Source of the DNA: Azospirillum brasilense | GTDB taxonomy: Bacteria > Pseudomonadota > Alphaproteobacteria > Azospirillales > Azospirillaceae | NCBI RefSeq assembly: GCF_005222205.1 | Contig: NZ_CP032346.1 | Location: 1,294,501-1,358,500 of the forward strand | DNA length: 64,000 nucleotides | Direction of reading: 5' to 3' | Part shown: in pieces, positions 1 through 7,705 of the stretch | How positions within the stretch are numbered: position 1 is the first letter of the stretch | Layout: every line of letters starts with the position of its first letter | Program-made: the position numbers and the translations under genes | Notes under the pieces: model-generated | Databases searched by the model: none | What the model saw: the letters and a program-made list of their open reading frames with translations, nothing else | What the model was told of the DNA's origin: nothing

Positions 1-498
1 GACAACCTGCTGCTGCCGGTGTCGCTGAAGCGCCGTCCGAAGCCGGCGGACCGCCGCAAGGCGGAGGAGCTGCTGGACCTCGTCGGCCTGTCCGGGCTCG
101 AAGGGCGCTTCCCCAGCCAACTGTCGGGCGGGCAGCAGAGCCGCGTCGCGCTGGCCCGCGCGCTGGTCACCGAGCCGCCGCTGCTCCTGCTCGACGAGCC
201 CTTCGCCGCGCTCGACGCCATCACGCGGGAGGAGTTGCAGAACGACCTGCTGACGCTTTGCGCCCGGCATCGTACCACCGTCCTGTTCGTCACCCACGAC
301 ATCGCGGAGGCGGTCTATCTGGCCGACCGGGTGGCGGTGATGGAAGGCGGGCACCTGCGCCACGCCCTGCCGGTGCCGCTGGCCCGCCCGCGCGGGCGCG
401 ACGTGCGCTACAGCCCCCGTTTCAACGCCCTGTGCCTGGAGCTGCGCCACGCCATGGACGGCGCGGACTCCGGCGTGGCGCTGGAGCGCGCGTCGTGA
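1..498 (+). CDS. ABC transporter ATP-binding protein (5' truncated by window edge)
   Basis: This is the C-terminal 165 codons of an ABC-type ATPase; the reading frame is open from base 1, so the true start and the Walker A motif lie before the window. Visible family features are the signature LSGGQQSRVALARAL, the Walker B segment LLLLDEPFAALD and the switch histidine in VTHD. The DEPFAALDAITREELQ wording is typical of SsuB/TauB/NrtD-type importers. It would energise uptake through the permease that follows, at the cytoplasmic face of the inner membrane. The stop overlaps the permease start (TGATG at 496-500), which indicates translational coupling. The substrate cannot be read from the sequence; sulfonate, nitrate/cyanate and pyrimidine-precursor systems all share this architecture. 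Confidence 0.93.
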   Translation, partial: DNLLLPVSLKRRPKPADRRKAEELLDLVGLSGLEGRFPSQLSGGQQSRVALARALVTEPPLLLLDEPFAALDAITREELQNDLLTLCARHRTTVLFVTHDIAEAVYLADRVAVMEGGHLRHALPVPLARPRGRDVRYSPRFNALCLELRHAMDGADSGVALERAS

Positions 499-1244
499 TG
501 GTCCGCCTCGCCTCCGCCCTGCTGCTCGTCCTGTTCCTGGCGGGGTGGGAGGTCTATTGCCGGGTGGCGGGGGTGTCGGCGCTGGTCGTGCCGCTGCCCT
601 CGGCGGTGCTGCGCACGCTGTGGGACGGGCTGGCCGGCGGCTATCTGCTGCCGCATCTCTGGGTCACCACGGCGGAGATGGCGATGGGCCTCGCCGTCGG
701 CTGCACCATCGGCTTCCTCGCCGGGGTGCTGCTGGCCGAGGTGCCGGTGCTGCGCCGCCTGTTCTACCCCTACATCCTCGCCAGCCAGGTGGTGCCGAAG
801 CTGGCGCTGGGGCCGCTGTTCATCGTCTGGTTCGGCTTCGGCATGACCTCCACCGTCGTCATCACGGCGCTGATCTGCTTCTTCCCGCTGCTGGAAAACA
901 CCATGACCGGCCTCCAGCAGGTCAATCCCAACAAGCGGGAGCTGTTCCGGATGCTGCGGGCGACGCGCCTGCAAACCCTGCTGCGCCTCAAGATTCCCTC
1001 CGGCCTGCCGGTGATCCTGGCCGGCCTGCGCGTCGCCGTGGTGCTGGCGCTGGTCGGCGCCGTCGTCGGCGAGTTCATCGGCGGCCGGCAGGGGCTGGGC
1101 GCCTCGATCATCGCGGCGCAGGGGATGATGGATTCGACCATGATGTTCGCCCTGTTCATCGTCATCACGGTGCTGGGCATGATCGTTTATCAGGCCGCCG
1201 CCGGGCTTGAGCGGTGGCTGCTGCGCCGTCCGTGGAAAGGATAA
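498..1244 (+). CDS. ABC transporter permease, SsuC/TauC-like
   Basis: A 248-residue integral membrane protein with about six hydrophobic segments, starting MVRLASALLLVLFLAGWEV. It belongs by appearance to the BPD_transp_1 permeases of the taurine/sulfonate/nitrate class. The EAA-like coupling loop is visible around residues 140-170 (ELFRMLRATRLQTLLRLKIPSG), where the ATPase would dock. The ATG at 498 was chosen because it overlaps the ATPase stop; a longer in-frame opening upstream merely reads through the ATPase gene. The substrate-binding protein begins 7 nt after its stop, so the three genes form one operon in the order ATPase-permease-binding protein. Confidence 0.92.
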   Translation: MVRLASALLLVLFLAGWEVYCRVAGVSALVVPLPSAVLRTLWDGLAGGYLLPHLWVTTAEMAMGLAVGCTIGFLAGVLLAEVPVLRRLFYPYILASQVVPKLALGPLFIVWFGFGMTSTVVITALICFFPLLENTMTGLQQVNPNKRELFRMLRATRLQTLLRLKIPSGLPVILAGLRVAVVLALVGAVVGEFIGGRQGLGASIIAAQGMMDSTMMFALFIVITVLGMIVYQAAAGLERWLLRRPWKG

Positions 1245-1251
1245 TCACACG

Positions 1252-2229
1252 ATGTTCGGGTTCCTGCGCACCCTGGGTGCCGTCGCCGTTTCCGCCCTGC
1301 TCCTGTCTTCTCCCGCGCTGGCGCTCGACAAGGTGACCGTGGCGGGCTGGAGCCAGCCGATCAGCGAGATCACCAACTTGCTGGTCGAGCCGGACAAGGG
1401 CTTCTTCAAGGCCAAGGGGATCGATCTCGGCTATGTGCCGGGGACCGGCGGCGGCTCGGCCATCCAGAACATGCTGACCGGTCAGGCCGACGTGGCCTTC
1501 ACCGACCCGGCCTCCTTCTACTTGGCACTCGACAAGGGCGAGAAGCTGATCGCCATCTACAACATCTACCCGCAGAACGTCTTCAACGTGGTGTCGCCGA
1601 AGGAGCGCAACATCACCAAGCCCGAGGATCTCAAAGGCAAGCGCGTCGGGGTCTACAGCCTGTCCAGCGGCACCCGCCAGAACCTCCAGGTGCTGCTGCA
1701 TCAGGTGGGGCTGAGCGAGAGCGACGTGACCATCGAGGTGACCGGCCTGCTGAACTTCGCCCCCGTCATCCAGGGTCAGGTGGACGCCACCGCGGCGACC
1801 GACACCGGCCTGTATGTCGGGATGCAGAAGGGGCTGAAGGACATCAACGTCATCGAGGTCAAGGACACGCTCAACCTGCCCTCCGACATCTTCGTGGTGA
1901 CGGAGGAGACCTACCGCACGAAGAAGGACGTTCTGAAGCGCTTCCTTGCCGCCTACCGCGACAGCGCCGCCTGGATGATCGCCGAGCCGGAGGAAGCCGC
2001 CCGCCTCGCCGTGACCCGCGCCATCAACGGCCGTGACGAGGCCACCAACCTCGCCATCATCAAGCTGCGCAACGAATCCAGTGTGTCGGAGACGACCAAG
2101 GCGAAGGGCCTCGGCCACTTCGATCCGGCGCTGATGCAGAAGGGGGCGGACACCTTCAAGCAGCTCGGCCTGATCGCGGCGGACCTCGACATGGCCAAGC
2201 TGGTCCAGTCCGACCTGATCCCCGAGTAA
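1252..2229 (+). CDS. ABC transporter periplasmic substrate-binding protein (NMT1/SsuA-like)
   Basis: A 325-residue protein with a Sec signal peptide (MFGFLRTLGAVAVSALLL, likely cleaved near PALA at residues 21-24). The mature part has the NMT1/THI5-like bilobal pattern: VTVAGWSQPISEITNLLVE, the GGGSAIQNMLTGQADVAFTD ligand-lobe segment, and an EDLKGKRVGVYSLSSGTRQ crossover. It would bind an unknown small solute in the periplasm and deliver it to the preceding permease. The GSAIQNMLTGQADVAF motif is common to sulfonate, nitrate, riboflavin and pyrimidine-precursor binding proteins, so the ligand stays unassigned. The ATG at 1252 was preferred over an upstream start at 1207 because it gives a proper signal peptide and lies 7 nt after the permease stop. 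Confidence 0.9.
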   Translation: MFGFLRTLGAVAVSALLLSSPALALDKVTVAGWSQPISEITNLLVEPDKGFFKAKGIDLGYVPGTGGGSAIQNMLTGQADVAFTDPASFYLALDKGEKLIAIYNIYPQNVFNVVSPKERNITKPEDLKGKRVGVYSLSSGTRQNLQVLLHQVGLSESDVTIEVTGLLNFAPVIQGQVDATAATDTGLYVGMQKGLKDINVIEVKDTLNLPSDIFVVTEETYRTKKDVLKRFLAAYRDSAAWMIAEPEEAARLAVTRAINGRDEATNLAIIKLRNESSVSETTKAKGLGHFDPALMQKGADTFKQLGLIAADLDMAKLVQSDLIPE

Positions 2230-2246
2230 GGAAGGCTTGGCCCACC

Positions 2247-3014
2247 ATGGATTTCCGCGACAAGACCGTCCTCGTCACCGGCGCCAGCCGCGGCATCGGT
2301 GCGGCCATCGCCAAGGCCTTCGCGGCGGAGGGGGCGGCGGTCGCCGTCAACTACCTCCAGAATGCGGACGCCGCCGAGGCGGTGGCGGCGGCCTGCCGCG
2401 AGGCGGGCGGCGACGCCTGGGCGGTCCAGGCCGACGTGACCGACGCCGACGCGGTGAACCGCATGGTGGAGCGCACGGCGGAGGAGTTCGGCAAGATCGA
2501 CGTGGTGGTCAACAACGCCTTCCGCCCCTACGCCTTCGACCCGGAGAAGCGCAAGCTGTTCTGGGACACCGACTGGGCGGATTACCGGGGGCAGGTGGAC
2601 GGGGCGCTGCTCGGCACCTACAACGTCTGCCGGGCGGTGCTGCCGGTGATGCGGCGGCGGCCCGGCGGCAGCATCGTGAACATGGCGACCGACCTCGTCG
2701 CCCGGCCCACCGTGCCCTATCACGACTACACGACGGCCAAGGCGGCGCTGGTCGGATTCAGCCGCAATCTGGCGGCCGAGCTGGGGCCGCTGGGCATCCG
2801 CGTCAACTGCGTGGCGCCGGGGCTGGTCTACCCCACCGACGCCAGCCGGGCGACGAAGGAGGACGTGAAGGACGCCATCGTCGCCCAGACTCCGTTGCGC
2901 CGCATCGCCACGCCGGAGGACGTGACCGGCCCGGTGCTGTTCCTGGCGTCAGGCTGGAGCCGGTTCATGACGGGGCAGGTGCTGTATGTGGATGGCGGGT
3001 TGGTGATGGGGTGA
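2247..3014 (+). CDS. Short-chain dehydrogenase/reductase (FabG-like)
   Basis: A 255-residue classical SDR. The N-terminal cofactor motif TGASRGIG (residues about 10-17) opens the Rossmann fold. YTTAK (YxxxK) carries the catalytic Tyr and Lys, and the C-terminal VDGGLVMG tail is typical of the family. Two usual residues differ. The position 13 before the Tyr, normally Ser, is Thr (VNMATD), and the NNAG motif reads NNAF. The substrate is unknown; 3-oxoacyl and sugar/alcohol reductases look alike at this level. It starts 17 nt after the binding-protein stop on the same strand, so it may be co-transcribed with the importer and act on the imported compound, but that is inference. A palindromic repeat begins 3 nt after its stop codon. 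Confidence 0.9.
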   Translation: MDFRDKTVLVTGASRGIGAAIAKAFAAEGAAVAVNYLQNADAAEAVAAACREAGGDAWAVQADVTDADAVNRMVERTAEEFGKIDVVVNNAFRPYAFDPEKRKLFWDTDWADYRGQVDGALLGTYNVCRAVLPVMRRRPGGSIVNMATDLVARPTVPYHDYTTAKAALVGFSRNLAAELGPLGIRVNCVAPGLVYPTDASRATKEDVKDAIVAQTPLRRIATPEDVTGPVLFLASGWSRFMTGQVLYVDGGLVMG

Positions 3015-3017
3015 CCC

Positions 3018-3122
3018 TTGCCCCCACCCCAACCCTCCCCCGCTGCGCAGGGGAGGGGGATTCTGGCCCTCCCCTGCGCAGCGGGGGAGGGAGGGACCCG
3101 CGAAGCGGGAGGGTGGGGGCAA
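3018..3122. repeat. Compound palindromic intergenic repeat, copy 1 of 4
   Basis: A 105-bp element between the SDR and the DUF6494-like gene. Outer ends are TTGCCCCCACCC at the left and its near-complement GGGTGGGGGCAA at the right. Inside are two inverted copies of a 25-bp unit, CCCTCCCCCGCTGCGC... and its exact reverse complement, separated by about 8 nt. A third small hairpin (CCCGCGAAGCGGG) lies before the right end. The same design recurs at 37884-38004, 47532-47636 and 61493-61606. It resembles a REP/BIME-type element and can fold into long GC-rich stems, so it may also stop transcription or protect mRNA 3' ends. Confidence 0.9.
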
Positions 3123-3135
3123 CCGGTGCCGACGC

Positions 3136-3342
3136 TTACTCCAACGCAATCTCCCCCTTGATCTCGTGTTCCAGCCCGATGCCCTCGATGGTCAGCACGA
3201 CGCGGGCCTGGAGCGTCTCGTTGCCCTTCAGCTTGCCGGCCTCGATCGCTTCGGTCACGGCGCGTTCGATCTCGCGCTGCGAGGTGACGCCGACGACCTT
3301 CAGGTACTTCCGGATGCCCATGTTGAAGGTGTCGTGGTCCAT
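3136..3342 (-). CDS. Small conserved protein, probable DUF6494
   Basis: A 68-residue acidic/basic cytoplasmic protein beginning MDHDTFNMGIRKYLKVVGV and ending in a beta-rich stretch (TIEGIGLEHEIKGEIALE). The opening FNMxIRKxLKxVGVxSQREIE pattern agrees with my memory of the DUF6494 family, which has no assigned function. The start is supported by a strong Shine-Dalgarno sequence (GGGAGGAG) a few nucleotides upstream on the minus strand. It is transcribed divergently from the PepSY-two-component operon and convergently with the SDR, with a palindromic repeat just past its stop. Confidence 0.75.
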   Translation of the reverse strand: MDHDTFNMGIRKYLKVVGVTSQREIERAVTEAIEAGKLKGNETLQARVVLTIEGIGLEHEIKGEIALE

Positions 3343-3426
3343 GATGCTCCTCCCTCTCTGATCGCTCCCGAAGACAACCGTCGCGGCAACGCTTTGTCCC
3401 GCGCCCCTGCCGCTCTATGCGGGCCA

Positions 3427-3459
3427 TTCAGGTGCCGTTCAGGCGGCTTTGTGCTAACT
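3427..3459 (+). promoter_or_regulatory. Candidate response-regulator box and -10 upstream of PepSY operon
   Basis: Two copies of TTCAGG lie at 3427-3432 and 3438-3443, exactly 11 bp apart. This is the direct-repeat geometry bound by OmpR/PhoP-type regulators. A weak -10-like CTAACT/TGCTAA lies about 10 nt further down, where a class II PhoP-type promoter would have it. The operon downstream encodes an OmpR-family regulator, so autoregulation is plausible. The hexamer differs from the enterobacterial PhoP box; only the spacing is being matched. Confidence 0.35.
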
Positions 3460-3490
3460 GGGAGCGTCCCTTCGCCCGCCGGTTCCGACC

Positions 3491-3832
3491 ATGATCGCCG
3501 CCCGCGCCGTCCTGCTGTCCCTGATCCTCCTCGCTGCCACTCTGCCGGCGGGCGCGGATGACGACCGCGACCACGAGCGGGCGCGGGAGGCGTTCCGGTC
3601 GGGCCGGGCGCTGCCGCTGGAGGCCATCGTTGCCCGCGCGCAGGCCGATTTCCCCGGTGACATCCTGGACGTCGAGTTCGAGGATGAGGACGGGCAGATC
3701 GTCTACGAGATCAAGACCATCACCGCCGAAGGCCGCGTCCTGAAGCTGAAATACGACGCCGCGACCGGCGACCTGCTGCGGGTGCGCGGGCGCAACGGGA
3801 AAGGCGAGGGCGGCCATCATGGAAAGAGGTGA
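3491..3832 (+). CDS. Secreted PepSY-domain protein
   Basis: A 113-residue protein with a signal peptide (MIAARAVLLSLILLAATLPAG, cleavage near AGA) followed by an acidic PepSY-like domain (residues about 40-105). The domain includes FPGDILDVEFEDEDGQIVYE and a typical KTITAEGRVLKLKYDAATG segment. PepSY proteins are periplasmic or membrane-associated and often inhibit proteases or sense metals and peptides. The gene is first in an apparent three-gene operon: its TGA (3830-3832) lies 5 nt before the regulator ATG. Association of a PepSY protein with a PhoPQ/QseBC-like pair suggests an accessory sensor or a regulated target. Periplasmic location is inferred from the signal peptide. Confidence 0.82.
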   Translation: MIAARAVLLSLILLAATLPAGADDDRDHERAREAFRSGRALPLEAIVARAQADFPGDILDVEFEDEDGQIVYEIKTITAEGRVLKLKYDAATGDLLRVRGRNGKGEGGHHGKR

Positions 3833-3837
3833 GCGCC

Positions 3838-4497
3838 ATGCGCCTGCTCGTCGTCGAAGATGATCCGGCGCTCGCCCAGCAGCTCGCCGAACGGCTGGAG
3901 GGCGAGGGCTACGCGGTGGACCGCGCCGCCGACGGCGAGGACGGGCAGTTCCTCGGCGAGACCGAACCGTACGACACCATCGTGCTCGACCTCGGCCTGC
4001 CGCGGGTGGACGGGCTGACGGTGCTGCGCTCCTGGCGCGCGCAGGGCATCACGGCACCGGTCATCATCCTGACCGCCCGCGGCGCCTGGACGGAGAAGGT
4101 TCAGGGCATCGACGCCGGGGCCGACGACTATCTGGCCAAGCCCTTCAGCATGGAGGAGCTGCTGGCCCGCATCCGCGCGCTGATCCGCCGCTCCAAGGGC
4201 CACGCCTCGGCGGAGATCGCCTGCGGCGGGGTGGTGCTGGACACCCGCTCGGGCCGGGTCACGCTGAATGGGCAGACGGTGGATTTGACCGGGCACGAGT
4301 TTCGCGTGCTCGATTACCTGATGCACCGCAAGGGCCAGCTCGTCTCGCGCACGGAGCTGACCGAGCACATCTACGCCCAGGATTTCGACCGCGATTCCAA
4401 CACCATCGAGGTCTTCGTCGGCCGTCTGCGCCGCAAGCTGGGCGCCGACCTGATCAAGACGGTTCGAGGGCTCGGCTACAAGCTGGAGGCGCCGTGA
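3838..4497 (+). CDS. OmpR/PhoP-family response regulator
   Basis: A 219-residue DNA-binding response regulator. The receiver domain (residues 1-115) has the acidic pair E7/D8-D9, phospho-acceptor D51 in the segment TIVLDLGLPRVDG, the conserved Thr in LTARG and Lys in YLAKPF. The C-terminal winged helix (about 125-217) has the typical GHEFRVLDYLMHRKGQ and the recognition-helix region DSNTIEVFVGRLRRKLG. The ATG at 3838 was chosen over the GTG at 3829, which overlaps the preceding stop, because MRLLVVEDD is the normal family start and AAAGAGG lies upstream. Its TGA overlaps the kinase GTG, so regulator and kinase are translationally coupled. Target genes are unknown. Confidence 0.95.
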   Translation: MRLLVVEDDPALAQQLAERLEGEGYAVDRAADGEDGQFLGETEPYDTIVLDLGLPRVDGLTVLRSWRAQGITAPVIILTARGAWTEKVQGIDAGADDYLAKPFSMEELLARIRALIRRSKGHASAEIACGGVVLDTRSGRVTLNGQTVDLTGHEFRVLDYLMHRKGQLVSRTELTEHIYAQDFDRDSNTIEVFVGRLRRKLGADLIKTVRGLGYKLEAP

Positions 4498-5867
4498 GCG
4501 GGGGTGGGCGGCGGCTGACCGGGTCGCTGCGCTTCCGCCTGCTGGCCGGGGCGGCGGTGTGGATCGCGCTGGCCTTGGCTCTGGCCGGGCTGGTGCTGTC
4601 CGGGCTGTTCCGCGACCATGTGGCCCGCCGCTTCGAGGCGGAGCTGACCAACCATCTCGACCAGCTCGCCGCGCTGACCGAGCTGGGAGCGGACGGCGCG
4701 CCGGTGCTGCGCCAGCCGCTCAGCGACCCGCGCTTCCGCCGGCCGCTGTCGGGGCTCTACTGGCAGGTCGGGCCGGGGAATGCGCCCGCCCTGCGCTCCC
4801 GCTCCCTGTGGGACGAGGCGCTGGCCCTGCCGCCGGACGAGGTTGCCGACGGCGACATCCACCGCCACAGCGTCGTCGGGCCCGCCGGGCGCCAATTGTC
4901 GGTGCTGGAGCGCGCCGTGACCCTCCCCAACGGGACGGCGCCCATGCGCATGGCGGTGGCGCAGGACGAGGCGGAACTGCGGGCGGTGGTGGCGGATTTC
5001 AACCGGGTGCTCTGGCTGTCGCTGGGGGCGCTGGCGCTGGCGCTGATCGCCGCGGCGGTGGTCCAGGTGTCGGTGGGGCTGCGCCCGCTGGTGCGGCTGC
5101 GCGCCGAGCTGGCCGCGGTGCGGGCCGGGCGCCGGAAGCGCTTCGGCGGCGACTCCCCGCGCGAGGTGCAGCCGCTGCTCGACGATCTGAACGCCCTGCT
5201 GGACCATTCGGAGGAGGTCGTGGTGCGGGCGCGGCTCCAGGCCGGGAACCTCGCCCACGCGCTGAAGACCAACCTCGCCGTCCTGGCGAACGAGGCGGAG
5301 GGGGAGGCGGCCGTCCGGCGGGTGGCGGAAATGCGCCGCCACATCGACCATCACATGGCCCGCGCCCGCGCCGCCGCCGCCCGCGGCCTGCCCGGCGTCG
5401 CCACCCCGGTGGCCGACAGCGCCGGGGCGCTGGCACGGGTCTTGGAGAAGCTTCAGGGTGGGGGCCGGGGCGGAGGCCAGGGTGGAGGACGTGTGACGGT
5501 CACCGTCCGCGTCCCGCGCGAGCATGTCTTCGCCGGGGAGCGCGAGGACCTCGACGAGATGCTGGGCAACCTGCTGGACAACGCCATGACGTGGGCGGGG
5601 TCGCGGGTGGAGGTCGCGTCGCGGCTGGAGGCGGGCGGCATGCTGGCGGTGGTGGTCGAGGACGACGGGCCGGGCCTGCCCGCCGACCGGCGCGACGCCG
5701 TGCTGGCCCCCGGCGTGCGGCTGGACGAAAGCACGCCGGGCAGCGGCCTCGGCCTCGCCGTCGTGCGCGACGTGGCGCGGCTCTACGGCGGCGACCTGCG
5801 GCTGGGCGAGTCGCCGCTCGGCGGCCTGCGGGTGGAGCTGGTGCTGCCGGCGACGCCGCCGTCCTGA
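4494..5867 (+). CDS. PhoQ-like sensor histidine kinase
   Basis: A 457-residue membrane kinase. There are two transmembrane segments (about 17-38 and 172-192) bracketing a periplasmic domain of about 130 residues with no recognised fold. Then come a HAMP-like linker, an H-box with phospho-acceptor H255 in NLAHALKTNLAVL, and an HATPase_c domain with N-box NLLDNAMTWA and G-boxes DDGPGLP and GSGLGLAVVRD. The LAHxLKTxLAVL H-box is characteristic of the PhoQ group. A low-complexity GGGRGGGQGGGR linker lies between the dimerisation and ATPase domains. It starts with GTG at 4494 inside the regulator's last codons. The signal is unknown; low divalent cations or cationic peptides are guesses from PhoQ only. 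Confidence 0.92.
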   Translation: MSGGGRRLTGSLRFRLLAGAAVWIALALALAGLVLSGLFRDHVARRFEAELTNHLDQLAALTELGADGAPVLRQPLSDPRFRRPLSGLYWQVGPGNAPALRSRSLWDEALALPPDEVADGDIHRHSVVGPAGRQLSVLERAVTLPNGTAPMRMAVAQDEAELRAVVADFNRVLWLSLGALALALIAAAVVQVSVGLRPLVRLRAELAAVRAGRRKRFGGDSPREVQPLLDDLNALLDHSEEVVVRARLQAGNLAHALKTNLAVLANEAEGEAAVRRVAEMRRHIDHHMARARAAAARGLPGVATPVADSAGALARVLEKLQGGGRGGGQGGGRVTVTVRVPREHVFAGEREDLDEMLGNLLDNAMTWAGSRVEVASRLEAGGMLAVVVEDDGPGLPADRRDAVLAPGVRLDESTPGSGLGLAVVRDVARLYGGDLRLGESPLGGLRVELVLPATPPS

Positions 5868-5959
5868 CCGGCGCAAGACTTCCGTCACATCTCCGCGCTG
5901 GCGGCCGACCGTCCCTTGTGGTCTGAATGGGGCCCCTTCGCGTGCTCCGGAGACGACGC

Positions 5960-7351
5960 ATGACCCAGGCGGACAGCGCCAACGCACCCGGTGTGGACAC
6001 CGCCGGCCACGGGGTGAGCCTCGGCGAGGCCACGCGGGTCTGGGCGCGGATCGCGGCGCTGAGCTTCGGCGGCCCGGCCGGCCAGATCGCCATGATGCAC
6101 CGCGTGGTGGTGGACGAGAAGAAATGGATCGGGGAGGAGCGGTTCCTCCACGCCCTGAACTACTGCATGCTGCTGCCGGGGCCGGAGGCGCAGCAGCTGG
6201 CCGTCTACATCGGCTGGCTGATGCACCGGACGGTGGGCGGGCTGATCGCCGGCGTTCTGTTCGTCCTGCCCGGCGCCCTGGCCATCATGGCGCTCAGCCT
6301 GCTTTACGCCACCCTGGGAAACACCGGGCCGGTGCAGGGGCTGTTCTTCGGGCTGAAGGCGGCGGTCCTCGCGGTGGTGCTGGAGGCGGTGGTCCGCGTC
6401 GGGCGGCGCACGCTGAAGAACGGGGCGATGGTCGCCCTGTCGGCGGCGGCCTTCCTGGCGATCTTCGCCTTCAACGTCCCGTTCCCGCTGATCATCCTGA
6501 CCGCCGCCCTGATCGGGCTGGGTGGGGCGCGGCTGGGCGTCTCCGCCTTCCGGCCGATGCCGCACGGGGCGGCTGCGTCCACGCGCGGGAGCAGCCTTCT
6601 GGGCGAGGACACGCCGGACCACGCGCGCCCCTCCACCGCTTGGTCGCTGCGGGTCGGGGCGGTGTGCCTCGCCCTGTGGCTGGGGCCGGTGCTGGCGCTA
6701 CTGCTGACTCTGGGGCCGGACAACACCTTCACCGGCATCGCCGTCTTCTTCTCCAAGATGGCGGTGGTGACCTTCGGGGGCGCCTACGCCGTGCTGGCCT
6801 ATGTGGCGCAGCAAGCGGTGGAGACCTACGGCTGGCTCCGTCCCGGCGAGATGCTCGATGGGCTGGGCATGGCGGAGACGACGCCGGGGCCGCTGATCAT
6901 GGTGGTGCAGTTCGTCGGCTTCCTCGGCGCGCTGCGCGATCCGGGGGCGCTGCCGCCGCTGCTGGCCGGGGTGCTGGGCGGGCTGCTGACCACCTGGGTC
7001 ACCTTCGTGCCCTGTTTCCTGTGGATCTTCCTCGGCGCGCCCTATGTGGAGGCGCTGCGCGGCAACCGGATGCTCGGCTCCGCCCTGTCGGCGATCACCG
7101 CCGCGGTGGTCGGGGTGGTCCTTAATCTGGCGCTGTGGTTCGCCCTGCACACGCTGTTCGCCCGCCTGGAACCGGTGTCCGTCGCCGGGATGAGGCTGGA
7201 CCTGCCCGTTCTCGCCAGCGTCAACCTGCCCGCCCTGGCGCTGACCGTGGCGGCGGTGCTGGCGGTGTTCCGCTTCAAGGCGGGGATGCTGCCCACCCTG
7301 GGCGCCTGCGCGCTGGCCGGCGTGGCGCTGCGCATGGCGGGGGTGGCCTGA
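5960..7351 (+). CDS. chrA: Chromate transporter ChrA family, two-domain form
   Basis: A 463-residue inner-membrane protein with two homologous halves, as in long-chain ChrA (CHR family). The first half carries SFGGPAGQIAMMH and LLPGPEAQQLAVYIGW. The second repeats the pattern with FGGAYAVLAYVAQ and ETTPGPLIMVVQFVGF. CHR proteins export chromate driven by the proton gradient in characterised members; many homologues have not been tested. The ATG at 5960 is preferred over an upstream start at 5927 because CCGGAGA lies ahead of it. It lies about 90 nt after the kinase stop, so it could be part of that operon or independently expressed. No chrB regulator is adjacent. Confidence 0.9.
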   Translation: MTQADSANAPGVDTAGHGVSLGEATRVWARIAALSFGGPAGQIAMMHRVVVDEKKWIGEERFLHALNYCMLLPGPEAQQLAVYIGWLMHRTVGGLIAGVLFVLPGALAIMALSLLYATLGNTGPVQGLFFGLKAAVLAVVLEAVVRVGRRTLKNGAMVALSAAAFLAIFAFNVPFPLIILTAALIGLGGARLGVSAFRPMPHGAAASTRGSSLLGEDTPDHARPSTAWSLRVGAVCLALWLGPVLALLLTLGPDNTFTGIAVFFSKMAVVTFGGAYAVLAYVAQQAVETYGWLRPGEMLDGLGMAETTPGPLIMVVQFVGFLGALRDPGALPPLLAGVLGGLLTTWVTFVPCFLWIFLGAPYVEALRGNRMLGSALSAITAAVVGVVLNLALWFALHTLFARLEPVSVAGMRLDLPVLASVNLPALALTVAAVLAVFRFKAGMLPTLGACALAGVALRMAGVA

Positions 7352-7387
7352 GGCGACGGGGTCGCCGCAGACCGCGCCGGGCCCGGC

Positions 7388-7558
7388 TCAATGCATCTCC
7401 TGAACCTGGGCGATGCGTTCGGTGATTCCTTCGAGGCGGCGGGACAGCTGGTCCTCGTCCTCCGGCGCGATCTGGCCCTTGCGTTGGGCAAGCCGCAGGG
7501 CCGCTTGCGCCTCCTCCAGGCAATCGAGCGTGTGACGCACGTAGTCGTGTTGGGCCAT
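7388..7558 (-). CDS. Small helical hypothetical protein
   Basis: A 56-residue protein (MAQHDYVRHTLDCLEEAQAA...), rich in Glu, Gln and Arg and predicted to be two helices. I do not recognise a family. The ATG at 7558 was selected because GAGGAGG stands at the right distance upstream; an alternative in-frame ATG at 7579 would add seven residues but lacks a ribosome site. It is convergent with the chromate transporter, whose stop lies 37 nt away. Confidence 0.6.
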   Translation of the reverse strand: MAQHDYVRHTLDCLEEAQAALRLAQRKGQIAPEDEDQLSRRLEGITERIAQVQEMH

Positions 7559-7705
7559 GCCCCCGTCCTCCTCAGCCATTCTGCAACCAAAGCGAAACAG
7601 ACCGGTACGGATGGGGTTCCCTCCTTTGGCGGGGCCTATCCCGGTCGGACAGATCGGGCGGCGAGAGCCGGATCCGGAATTTTCCCGCAGAGATCGTGGG
7701 GGAAT

